Origin: an uncultured Bacteroidales bacterium
GTDB taxonomy: Bacteria > Bacteroidota > Bacteroidia > Bacteroidales > UBA932
NCBI GenBank assembly: GCA_946415345.1
Contig: CAMKRY010000006.1
Location: forward strand, 1 to 41,053
Length of the DNA: 41,053 bases
Direction of reading: 5' to 3'
Each line of letters opens with the position of its first letter. The first letter of the stretch is position 1. The notes below the pieces were generated by a model. The model saw only the letters and a list, made by a program, of their open reading frames with translations. It was not told the origin of the DNA and did no database searches. The translations under genes and the position numbers were made by a program. Shown piece after piece: positions 15,782 to 24,111 of this stretch.

Positions 15782-18700
15782 ATGAGAAGACTCACACCTA
15801 TATTTATTATTCTGCTGCTGTCCGCCTTTCCGCTCCGGGCCCAAAACGACGTCGCCCGCTTCGAACAGGATGCCGGCGGTCTCTCCACGCTCTATCGCGG
15901 CCGGCTGCAGAAGTCCATTCCCTTCCGCTACAACGGCACTCCCTATCTGGACACCCGCGCCTTCAAAAAAGGCGATATGCTCTATAACGGCAAGCACTAC
16001 ACGGACGTCCTGCTCAATCTGGATGCTTCCGCCCAGGAACTTGTCATCCGCCCGGACATCAACTCCGCCGGCGTGATCCTCTTCCGGGACCAGGTCGCCT
16101 GGTTCTCCGTCGGAAGCCGCCGTTTTATCAATCTCCGTTACATCGGTTATGACAACGTTCCGGAGGGCTATTATGAAATCGTCCGCAACGGACGGGAACC
16201 CATCTTGAGAATGAGTTTCAAGGTCCTCAAGGCAGCCACCAACATGCTCAGCGCGAAGGCACTCGACGACATGGATGAGAATTACGACGCGGGCGTGGTC
16301 AGTTACTTTGAGCGCGAAGAGAAGTACTACATCCTCCAGGAAGACGGAAGCCTGCGGAAGATCGGCTCGGGCAAAGCCCGCCGACTGCTCAGAAAAGGCT
16401 TTGACATGACCGGAAGTCCGCTTTCGGAGGAGGCGTTTGTCTGGCACCCGGAAACGGAGACCGCCGAAGGAACCCTCCCGAAAAGCCGTTTCGACAAGCG
16501 GACGGCGCAGTTGCTCCCAGCGGGTTATTTCGATGAAGCCAAAGAAAAGGAGGATACCACCGCCAGCCAGGGCGCCATGACCGTCACTTTCCGCAACAAA
16601 ATCTATGAAATCGGGGAGGAAGGCCGGAGCAAAGGCGGCAAGGCAACCGTCACCGGCATTGTCTATGAGGCCGAAACGGGCCTTCCGCTGCCCGGAACGG
16701 TCATATTCGATGACAAGACCCACACCTACGCCCGAACCGATAAGAACGGACGATACACGATCTCCCTCCCCGCCGGAGACAACATCCTCAACTTCAACGC
16801 CGACACCAAGGAAGACCTGCCGCTGAAAATCAAGCTCTTCTCGAGCGGAACGCTGGATGTCGTCATGACGGAGCGGATCAATTACCTGGAAGGCGCCGTC
16901 ATCTCCGCCAGCAGCATCGAGCAGCACAAGTCCAGCGCCATCGGCGTGGAAAAAGTCAGCATCAAGACCCTGACCAAAATCCCGACCGCCTTCGGTGAAG
17001 GAGACGTCCTGAAGGCCGTCCTGACCCTCCCCGGCGTCAAGACCGTCGGTGAAGCATCCGGCGGATTCAACGTCCGCGGCGGCTCGGCGGACCAGAACCT
17101 CGTCCTCTTCGACGACAACACGATCTACAACCCGAGCCACCTCTTCGGCATCTTCTCGGCCTTCAACCCCGACATCGTCGACAATGTGGAACTCTACAAG
17201 AGCTCCATCCCGGCCGAATACGGCGGCAGAATCTCCTCCGTGCTCAGCGTCAACACCCGAAAGGGCGACCCGGACAAGTTCAAGGGCTCGCTCGGCATCG
17301 GTCTCCTGACCAGCCGCGTCCACCTCGAAGGCCCCATCAAAAAAGGAAAGACCTCCTTCATCGCCGCAGCCCGCACCACCTATTCCGACTGGCTGATGAA
17401 GATGCTGCCCAAAAACAGCGCCTACGCCGGTGGCGGCGCGACGTTCACCGACGCCAACCTCGGCATCACCCACCGCTTCGACGACCGCAACTCGCTGCAG
17501 CTGAACGGCTATTTCGCGACGGACCGCTTCGCCTTCAGCGGCGACACGACCTTCCGCTACACGAACGTCAACGCCTCCATCGCCTTCCGCCACAAAGGCC
17601 CCGAGGGCGGCTCCTTCAAGCTCAGCGCCGGCTATGACCATTACGGCAACGTCCTCGGCGCCCACAGCTGGGAGACCGGTGCCTATGACCTGACAACCAT
17701 CATCCGCCAGGGCTTCCTGAAAGCCGGCTGGGTCCGCCCGATCGGCAACCACACACTCTCCTTCGGCTCGGACATCATCGGCTACTTCCTCGACCCGGGC
17801 ATCATGGATCCCTATGGCGAACAGTCCCAGATAAAGGCTGCCCGGCTGGATCGGGAATTGGGTCTGGAACCCTCGGTATACGTATCGGAGCGATGGGCAC
17901 CCAGCGACCGCTTTGCCGTTGACGGTGGCCTCCGCCTTTCCTCTTTCCTGGCGCTGGACCCGAGCCAGTTCTATGTCGGACCGGAGTTCCGCTTCTCGGC
18001 GAAATACTCCCCGGCGCGTTTCTTCACACTCAAGGCCGGTATCAACACCATGCGCCAGTACATCCATCTGATCTCCAACACCTCCGCCATCTCCCCGATG
18101 GACACCTGGCGGCTCTCCAGCAAGGATATCGTCCCGACGACGGGCTGGCAGGGCGCAGCCGGCGCCTACTGGACGCTGCTCGGAGCCAATCTGGACCTCT
18201 CGGTGGAAGGCTACTACAAGCAGAGCCGCAACGGACTGGATTACAAGAGCGGCGCCCTGCTGTCGATGAACCCGAACATCGCCGATGAGCTGGTTCCCGT
18301 GCGCGGAAAAGCCTATGGCGTCGAATTCATGATCAACAAGCCCTCCGGCCGCCTGACCGGCTGGGTCTCCTACACTTACTCCCGCAGCCAGCTGCAGGAA
18401 ATGAACGACCGCGGCGTCCAGACCATCAACCAGGGCGACTGGTACAACGCTCCCTACGACAAACCGCACGAATTCAAATTCGCCGGGAACTACGCCCTGA
18501 CGCACCGGTTCAGCCTCTCGCTGAACGTAGACTACTCCACCGGACGGCCGATTACCATTCCGATCGGTAAGTACTACTACGGCGGCCAGTGGCGTTTGGC
18601 CTACTCCGAACGCAACAGCCACCGGATTCCCGATTACTTCCGCATCGACGCGGCGGTCAACATCGACCCGGGCCACTACCTCAAGGCCCTGGCCCACGCC

Positions 18701-18850
18701 TCGGTGACCATCGGCGTCTACAACATCACCGGCCGCAAGAACCCGTACTCCGTGTTCTACAAGACCGAAAAGAACGGACGGGTCAACGGTTACATGCTCT
18801 CCGTCTTCGCGACCCAGGTCCCTTACATCAACCTCAACATTCTCTTCTGA
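15782..18850 (+). CDS. TonB-dependent outer-membrane receptor with unusual N-terminal domain
   Basis: Outer-membrane barrel for TonB-driven uptake, 1022 residues, substrate unknown. A signal peptide (MRRLTPIFIILLLSAFPLRAQ) precedes about 255 residues not found in ordinary SusC proteins. This part contains LYNGKHYTDVLLNLD and GYYEIVRNGREPILRMSFK, resembling a secreted domain of other Bacteroidota proteins whose name I cannot give. Then come a carboxypeptidase-regulatory-like domain (VTGIVYEAETGLPLPGTVIF), a plug domain (GGFNVRGGSADQNLVLFD, SSIPAEYGGRISSVLSV) and a C-terminal barrel ending in INLNILF. The start ATG is 55 bp after hflX and directly begins the signal peptide. The stop overlaps the DUF4249 ATG (TGATG), indicating translational coupling. 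Confidence 0.92.
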   Translation: MRRLTPIFIILLLSAFPLRAQNDVARFEQDAGGLSTLYRGRLQKSIPFRYNGTPYLDTRAFKKGDMLYNGKHYTDVLLNLDASAQELVIRPDINSAGVILFRDQVAWFSVGSRRFINLRYIGYDNVPEGYYEIVRNGREPILRMSFKVLKAATNMLSAKALDDMDENYDAGVVSYFEREEKYYILQEDGSLRKIGSGKARRLLRKGFDMTGSPLSEEAFVWHPETETAEGTLPKSRFDKRTAQLLPAGYFDEAKEKEDTTASQGAMTVTFRNKIYEIGEEGRSKGGKATVTGIVYEAETGLPLPGTVIFDDKTHTYARTDKNGRYTISLPAGDNILNFNADTKEDLPLKIKLFSSGTLDVVMTERINYLEGAVISASSIEQHKSSAIGVEKVSIKTLTKIPTAFGEGDVLKAVLTLPGVKTVGEASGGFNVRGGSADQNLVLFDDNTIYNPSHLFGIFSAFNPDIVDNVELYKSSIPAEYGGRISSVLSVNTRKGDPDKFKGSLGIGLLTSRVHLEGPIKKGKTSFIAAARTTYSDWLMKMLPKNSAYAGGGATFTDANLGITHRFDDRNSLQLNGYFATDRFAFSGDTTFRYTNVNASIAFRHKGPEGGSFKLSAGYDHYGNVLGAHSWETGAYDLTTIIRQGFLKAGWVRPIGNHTLSFGSDIIGYFLDPGIMDPYGEQSQIKAARLDRELGLEPSVYVSERWAPSDRFAVDGGLRLSSFLALDPSQFYVGPEFRFSAKYSPARFFTLKAGINTMRQYIHLISNTSAISPMDTWRLSSKDIVPTTGWQGAAGAYWTLLGANLDLSVEGYYKQSRNGLDYKSGALLSMNPNIADELVPVRGKAYGVEFMINKPSGRLTGWVSYTYSRSQLQEMNDRGVQTINQGDWYNAPYDKPHEFKFAGNYALTHRFSLSLNVDYSTGRPITIPIGKYYYGGQWRLAYSERNSHRIPDYFRIDAAVNIDPGHYLKALAHASVTIGVYNITGRKNPYSVFYKTEKNGRVNGYMLSVFATQVPYINLNILF

Positions 18851-19986
18851 TGAAAGCATTGCACTATATATACAGCGCCGTGGCGGTCCTTCTGGGCCTG
18901 TCCTCCTGCATCTATCCCTACGATGCCGACATCTCGAAGGATACCGACCAGACCGTCGTTATCGAAGGGGAAATCCTCGTCGGCGGCACCAGCACCATCC
19001 GCCTTTCCTACCTGACCGACCTGGCCCGTACATCGGCCAACCATCCCGCCGGCAGGGCCTGGATCGAGGATGAGGACGGAAAGCGGTATGAAGCCTCCAA
19101 CATAAGCCTCTCCTGGACCATCAACATCCCGATGGAAAACGCACCCAGCGGCAAACGGTACCGGGCCATTGTCGAAGTGGACGGAGAGACCTACCAGTCC
19201 GAATGGCTCGAGGCCGACCCGAAACCGGTCATCACCGGCATCCATTTCGGCAGCGACGGCCGCCAGGTTACCGTCTATGTAGACGTGGACGCCCAGGCCT
19301 GCCGCAGCGGTTACATGGGCTTCGCCTATGAGGAAACCTGGCAGTTCCATGCCGATTTCATCCCGGAATATGTCATCAATCCGACGAACTGGTCCTACTC
19401 GGAAATGATGACGTCCTGGCCCTACTACTGGTGCTACCGCAGCAACGAGTCGCTGCAGATGGTCCTGCTCGACTATTCGACGCTAGAAGGGGTCGAGACC
19501 AAGCAGTATCCGATCAAGAATTTCTCCTGCGCCGATTCCCGCAACCACCAGCGGTATTCCATCCTCGTCAAGGCCTTTGCCCTCTCCCGGGATGCCTACC
19601 TTTACAACAAGCAGACGCAGGAAATGTCCGAACAGGGCGGCGATCTCTTCTCGCCGGAGCCTGGCATCCTCCAGGGAAATCTGGTCTGTACGAGCGACGA
19701 AGGCCGCCCCGTCATGGGACTCGTTCTCGCCGCGGAAGTGGCCACGAAACGGGCCTTCCTCAATAACATGTACCTCCGCGTCACAAAGCAGGACGACAGT
19801 TTCATGATCGACGTCCCGCAGGAAAAGATGCCGGTATTCTATTATGACATGAACTACCGGCCTATCAAGAAGACCACGATTGACGAAAAAGAAACCATCG
19901 GCTGGGGACCACACCGCTGCATCAACTGCATCGAAGCGGGCGGCACCCAGGAAAAACCCGATTTTTGGGATGAGTATGAAGAATAG
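18850..19986 (+). CDS. DUF4249 family lipoprotein
   Basis: A 378-residue lipoprotein with signal peptide ending in LLGLSSC (Cys20). The following text, DQTVVIEGEILVGGTSTIRLSYLTDL, and an N-terminal Ig-like part then a large domain match the DUF4249 family. Such proteins are commonly encoded right after a TonB-dependent receptor in Bacteroidota and are thought to be its outer-membrane partner, though no biochemical role is established. The gene overlaps the receptor stop by 1 bp and its end overlaps the MG2 gene by 11 bp, so the three products are almost certainly made together. Confidence 0.85.
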   Translation: MKALHYIYSAVAVLLGLSSCIYPYDADISKDTDQTVVIEGEILVGGTSTIRLSYLTDLARTSANHPAGRAWIEDEDGKRYEASNISLSWTINIPMENAPSGKRYRAIVEVDGETYQSEWLEADPKPVITGIHFGSDGRQVTVYVDVDAQACRSGYMGFAYEETWQFHADFIPEYVINPTNWSYSEMMTSWPYYWCYRSNESLQMVLLDYSTLEGVETKQYPIKNFSCADSRNHQRYSILVKAFALSRDAYLYNKQTQEMSEQGGDLFSPEPGILQGNLVCTSDEGRPVMGLVLAAEVATKRAFLNNMYLRVTKQDDSFMIDVPQEKMPVFYYDMNYRPIKKTTIDEKETIGWGPHRCINCIEAGGTQEKPDFWDEYEE

Positions 19987-21607
19987 AGTTTGTCTGATCC
20001 TCCTGCTTTCCGCCCTGTCGCTGCTGACGGCACGGGGCCAGGAGAAACTATATGTAACCACGGACCGCGGGGCCTACATTGCCGGAGACCGCGTCTACTT
20101 CTCCCTGTTCTGTGTCGACGGAGAAGGCCGCCAGAGCGATTTCAGCGCCGTATCCTACCTCGAGCTCCTTTCCACGGACGGCACGGTAGCCGAGGCAAAA
20201 GCGGGCCTTTTCGAGGGTCGTGGAGCCGGTTCCTTCTTGATTCCCCCGACGGCGCCGACCGGTCATTATCTGCTCATTGCCTACACAGCCGGCGGACAGG
20301 TCGTCCCGGAAGGCGGCAGGCTGCTCTCCGTCTACAACACCACCTCCACGGCCCGTGTCAAGGACGGCGTTACCATCGTCCCCAAAGGACAGTGGAGCGC
20401 CCCTGAGCTGAAGGAGCAATACGACCGGGAGCTGGTGCTCACATTCCCCAGAAACGCCCAACCGGGCAGTACGCAGAAACTTCTGGTCCACGCTCCAGCC
20501 GGGACCGATATCGCCCTCTCCGTCAGCCGGGAGGATGGACTGGCCAGCCCCGACGGAAAGTCCCTGCAGGCCTTCCTACAGGGAGGAAAAACCGCACTTA
20601 GTCCCAACAACAAAGAATATGAAGGGGAAATCATCGTGGCGCAGGTAGAAGGTCTCGAACGCAGCTCACTGTCGGGAGGCGACCGGGTGACCGCTTTTCT
20701 TTCCTCTACCGGCAGCCCGTCCAATATCTATATAGGAAGGAGTGACACGGACGGACAGATCCGCTTTTTCACCAACAACATTTACGGCAACCGGGAGCTG
20801 GTCTGCGAAGTCAGTTCCATGAGCGGCCGCAGCTGCCACATCTCCTTCGCCAGCCCGTTCATTCACCCGGAAACAGGTCCCCTTCCCGCCCTGGTCCTCA
20901 GCCCGTCCATGCAAGATGCCCTGGAGGCCCGTAAGGCGGCCTTGAAGGCCGAATCGGAGCAGGAACTCGACACGCTGGTGCGTTTCCTGCCGAAACGGAA
21001 TGACCTGTTGCTGTCCGGAATCACCCCGAAAAGATACCATCTCGACGACTATACCCGCTTCCCGACCGTGCGGGAAATCTGCGTGGAGTTCATTCCCGAG
21101 TTGCAGTTCACGAAAAAAGACGGTCGCTGGCGCATCCGCATGTTTGTCTCCGACGCGACAAGCTCCCGTCAGATCCTGATGGACAACATCCTGGTCCTGA
21201 TGGACGGCGTGATCCTGACCGACCATGGGATGCTGGAAGACTTCGACGCGATGCTCCTGGAAGATATCGACATCTACGCGCAGGCCATCACCATCGGCGA
21301 GGTAACCTTCAACGGCATCGTCAACTTCATCACAAAAAAGAACTACGTGACCGCCCTCCATTTCCCGGAGAACGTCCGCGTAGTTGATTTCATGGGTGTG
21401 TCCTATCCGGTAGCTTATCCGGGCGACACGGAGCCGGCGGCGGGCCGCCAGCTGCTCTATTGGAATCCGGCCCTGGAAGTTCCGGAGGAAGGATGCAGCG
21501 TGGATATCTGCCTGCCTTCCAATCCCGGAAACTTCCGCATTCTCGCCGAGGGCTGGACCCCGGACGGACAGCCGGTCAAGACGGAATTCCTGATCAGTAC
21601 AGATTAG
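19976..21607 (+). CDS. Secreted MG2-domain protein with plug-like segment
   Basis: A 543-residue exported protein (signal peptide MKNRVCLILLLSALSLLTARG). It opens with an MG2 (alpha-2-macroglobulin-like) domain: EKLYVTTDRGAYIAGDRVYFSLF, YLELLSTDG and GSFLIPPTAPTGHYLLIAY. No thioester CxEQ motif is seen, so it is not a complete macroglobulin. At about residues 400-460 the text DNILVLMDGVILTDHGMLEDF, then LEDIDIYAQA, then NGIVNFITKK follows the pattern of a TonB-receptor plug domain (VVDGVP, IESIEVL, GVIIITTK), but no barrel follows. I chose the ATG at 19976 because it begins the signal peptide. A 14-bp tail overlap with the convergent lipoprotein gene is present. It may help the receptor and DUF4249 protein handle a polymeric ligand; that is inference. 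Confidence 0.78.
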   Translation: MKNRVCLILLLSALSLLTARGQEKLYVTTDRGAYIAGDRVYFSLFCVDGEGRQSDFSAVSYLELLSTDGTVAEAKAGLFEGRGAGSFLIPPTAPTGHYLLIAYTAGGQVVPEGGRLLSVYNTTSTARVKDGVTIVPKGQWSAPELKEQYDRELVLTFPRNAQPGSTQKLLVHAPAGTDIALSVSREDGLASPDGKSLQAFLQGGKTALSPNNKEYEGEIIVAQVEGLERSSLSGGDRVTAFLSSTGSPSNIYIGRSDTDGQIRFFTNNIYGNRELVCEVSSMSGRSCHISFASPFIHPETGPLPALVLSPSMQDALEARKAALKAESEQELDTLVRFLPKRNDLLLSGITPKRYHLDDYTRFPTVREICVEFIPELQFTKKDGRWRIRMFVSDATSSRQILMDNILVLMDGVILTDHGMLEDFDAMLLEDIDIYAQAITIGEVTFNGIVNFITKKNYVTALHFPENVRVVDFMGVSYPVAYPGDTEPAAGRQLLYWNPALEVPEEGCSVDICLPSNPGNFRILAEGWTPDGQPVKTEFLISTD

Positions 21608-22019
21608 AGAGGACTTTCTCCGGAACGGAGGCAATCTTCTTGTACGTATCCTTTTCGGAATTCGTGCTCAGAATGAGTTCGGATTCGGAAATCTCTGCCG
21701 TATAGGGTCCCCAGGCCTTTCCGCCCGTATAGGAACCCGTCAGCTCGTTCTTCTTCCCCAGCTTATACGATCCGTCGAAGCGGGTATAACGTCCCTCTCC
21801 GATCCGCTGATAGAGCGTGAAAGCGCCTTCATGAAACTCGATATACACGTCGACGGAGACCGTTCCGACCGTGGTCGTCTTGGTCGCCACGTTGTAGAGT
21901 TCCCAGCAGCCCTCGATCGAGGCTTCATCTTTTTCACCATGGGACTTGCCGCAGGAAACGGCGGCGAGGGTCAGGACGGCCGCTACGGCCGTCAGGACCA
22001 TTGTACGAATCTTCATCAT
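21594..22019 (-). CDS. Small lipocalin-like lipoprotein
   Basis: About 141 residues with signal peptide and lipobox LTLAAVSC followed by GKSHGEKDEAS. The mature part, starting IEGCWELYNVAT and ending in alternating strands (FDGSYKLGKKNELTGSYTG, YTAEISESELILST), looks like the lipocalin-like small lipoproteins frequent in Bacteroidota. The ATGA overlap at 22016-22019 with the subtilase stop shows it is the last gene of the susC operon. Its stop overlaps the end of the opposite-strand MG2 gene by 14 bp. Function unknown; ligand binding or a lipoprotein protease inhibitor are possible. Confidence 0.75.
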   Translation of the reverse strand: MMKIRTMVLTAVAAVLTLAAVSCGKSHGEKDEASIEGCWELYNVATKTTTVGTVSVDVYIEFHEGAFTLYQRIGEGRYTRFDGSYKLGKKNELTGSYTGGKAWGPYTAEISESELILSTNSEKDTYKKIASVPEKVLSNLY

Positions 22020-24043
22020 AACCAACCTCCATTTCCATTGCCGCCATTGGCCGCTTCGCGGGAAATGACGGATAATACACGTGTGATTTCCATACCGCCG
22101 GGAGGATTGTTCCCACCGCCCAGCGCGCTGCCGCCGCCGACAGCCCGGATGATGAATTTACCGGAACCAATCTGCGTCGGGTGGATATACAGACGGCCGA
22201 ACTGGATATAAGCCTTTCCGCTCGCATCCATCACGGCAGGATTCTTGGCGTCACTCACCGGCGAGACTGCCTCGAGTCCCATCGAATCAATCGTCGCGGA
22301 ATCTGCTTCGATTGACAGATAGGTAAGAGAGGTGGAAGACGTGCCTAGTAGCGGGGTCAGGTCGATCCACTGTGCGCGACCGGTCTGGGCCGTAGAACTG
22401 GGCGTCCCCTCAATGTGCATCATCAGGCGCCAGGCGTCGATGGCGCCGGTACCCATCTGGTGATAATAGGGCGCCAGCTCCAGATCGGCAATACTCCAGC
22501 CTTTCAGGTAGGTCTTTTTGGCCGTACTGGCGATACGCTGGTCGATGTCGTCCGTGGAGGAGAGGATCATTTCCTTGAACTCCTGCACGGTAAAGGTCTT
22601 GCCCAGCTGCTTGGCATAGGAAAGGGCCAGGGCCACGACGCCGCTCACGTGCGGGCAGGCCATGGAGGTTCCCTGCATATAACCATAGTCGGAGCCGGCA
22701 ATGTCCTTCGGCAGCGTCGACAGGACCATGGATTTCTGATACTGTTCCCGCGTGCCGGTCAGGTGACCGACCTCACCGCCCGGAGCGCAGATATTGCAGC
22801 CGGGACCATAATTGGTATAATAGGTAGGCAGGAAGTCCGGACCGAAAGCGGCGACGCTGACGATATCATAGAAGGCGCCGGGATAATGGGCGTAGTTGTT
22901 GTTCTCATTGCCTGCAGCAAAAATGGCGATATTACCGTTCAGGACGGGATTGTTCTTACAGGCTTCGAAATAGTGGATAGCGTCGACTTCTGCCGATCCT
23001 ACCTGCTGGATGTAATTGTTGTCCGAGACGAATTTGGTACTGAATCCATAAGAGCAGGAGATAACAGATGCACCATTGTCAGCAGCATATTTGATGGCTC
23101 TGGAAGTGGAACCGCCGCGCTTGCCGGAGAAAATCTGGCAGGACATGATGCGGCAACCATCGCCCTTTCCGCTGCCGCCGGCGATACCGGCTACGCCGCG
23201 GTTGTTGTTGCTGACGGCGGCAATGGTACCGGCACAGTGTGTGCCATGGCCGGAATCGTTGGCATTTTCCCAGTTGATATTCGCATTATTATCAACGAAA
23301 TTATATCCGTAGATATCGTCTATGTATCCGTTTTCGTCGTCATCAATGCCGTTATCCGGAATCTCGCCCGTATTCATCCACATATTGGCAGCCAGATCCG
23401 GATTCGAATAGCAGACCGCTTCATCCACAACGGCAACGATAATATCCGGGTCGCCGCAGGTCAGGCGGGCCCATACATCCTTCACATTGACATCCGCACC
23501 CTTGACAGCAGTAGAGGAATAGGTTTTGCTGCCCTGGTTGTTATAATGCCACTGGTCAATGAGCATGGGGTCATTGAACTTTCCGGGCACGATGGCTTTT
23601 GTCGCAAAGACTTCCTCTGCCGGATAAGCAATCCCGTCGGAAGCCTTCTGCGGATAGCACTCATACTCAGCTATGGAGACGGCAGCCATAGCGGCTGTCT
23701 CACGAACCAGCTGATGCACGTCCGCGCCTTCTTCCAATTCTATATAATACCAGCGGTCCAGGCCGAACTGGTGCTCCAACTCCTTGCGGTCCTTGCGGGA
23801 AACGAAAAGCGGCTCGATCGAAGCGACACCTTCCTTCTCCAGGAAAGCCGAGAGCATTTCCTCGTTCGGAACGGTCTCGAATTTCACCTGGAAAGCCGAA
23901 GCGTTGTACTCATCACTCAGCTGGACAACCTTGGTTTCCAATGCGCGCGGTGACACCACCATCTCCTCCGGCAGGTTCTCCTGCACTTTCGAACAGGCGG
24001 CGACAAGCAGCGCAAGCGAAAAGATAAAAAAGCTTTTTTTCAT
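22016..24043 (-). CDS. Subtilisin-like (S8) serine protease lipoprotein
   Basis: A 675-residue exported protease. The signal peptide ends LLVAAC (Cys17), so the protein is lipid-anchored. Residues about 45-130 look like an inhibitor_I9-type propeptide (FGLDRWYYIELEEGADVHQLV). The catalytic domain has Asp207 (IIVAVVDEAV), His266 (DSGHGTHCAGTIAA), oxyanion Asn379 (FAAGNENN) and Ser460 (GTSMACPHVSG). The usual VIDTG around the Asp is here VVDEA, but the triad itself is complete. After about 540 comes a C-terminal beta-rich region with GGGSALGGGNNPPGG linker. It sits in the susC-susD operon, 68 bp after the large lipoprotein gene, across a strong hairpin. It probably degrades proteins at the cell surface for the SusCD importer (inference). 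Confidence 0.92.
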   Translation of the reverse strand: MKKSFFIFSLALLVAACSKVQENLPEEMVVSPRALETKVVQLSDEYNASAFQVKFETVPNEEMLSAFLEKEGVASIEPLFVSRKDRKELEHQFGLDRWYYIELEEGADVHQLVRETAAMAAVSIAEYECYPQKASDGIAYPAEEVFATKAIVPGKFNDPMLIDQWHYNNQGSKTYSSTAVKGADVNVKDVWARLTCGDPDIIVAVVDEAVCYSNPDLAANMWMNTGEIPDNGIDDDENGYIDDIYGYNFVDNNANINWENANDSGHGTHCAGTIAAVSNNNRGVAGIAGGSGKGDGCRIMSCQIFSGKRGGSTSRAIKYAADNGASVISCSYGFSTKFVSDNNYIQQVGSAEVDAIHYFEACKNNPVLNGNIAIFAAGNENNNYAHYPGAFYDIVSVAAFGPDFLPTYYTNYGPGCNICAPGGEVGHLTGTREQYQKSMVLSTLPKDIAGSDYGYMQGTSMACPHVSGVVALALSYAKQLGKTFTVQEFKEMILSSTDDIDQRIASTAKKTYLKGWSIADLELAPYYHQMGTGAIDAWRLMMHIEGTPSSTAQTGRAQWIDLTPLLGTSSTSLTYLSIEADSATIDSMGLEAVSPVSDAKNPAVMDASGKAYIQFGRLYIHPTQIGSGKFIIRAVGGGSALGGGNNPPGGMEITRVLSVISREAANGGNGNGGWL

Positions 24044-24058
24044 TTTTTTGTTTTAAGA

Positions 24059-24088
24059 AAAGGCCAGGTGCACTGGCACCTGGCCTTT
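24059..24088 (-). terminator. Strong intercistronic hairpin (attenuator or terminator)
   Basis: AGGCCAGGTGC at 61-71 of the 24-kb line pairs perfectly with GCACCTGGCCT at 24076-24086 around an ACTG loop, extended by A-T pairs to about 13 bp. On the minus strand it is followed by TTTTCTT. It sits between the large lipoprotein gene and the subtilase gene, ending about 15 bp before the subtilase ATG, which leaves no room for a promoter after it. It therefore probably sets a lower level of protease relative to SusCD rather than ending the operon. Confidence 0.8.
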
Positions 24089-24111
24089 AATAATAAGCAA
24101 AAGCTTCGTGA

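Noticed and set aside
15707..18859. 1050-codon open frame opposite the TonB-dependent receptor
   Set aside because: The sense strand encodes a clear signal peptide, plug and barrel. The antisense translation has no signal, motif or start context.
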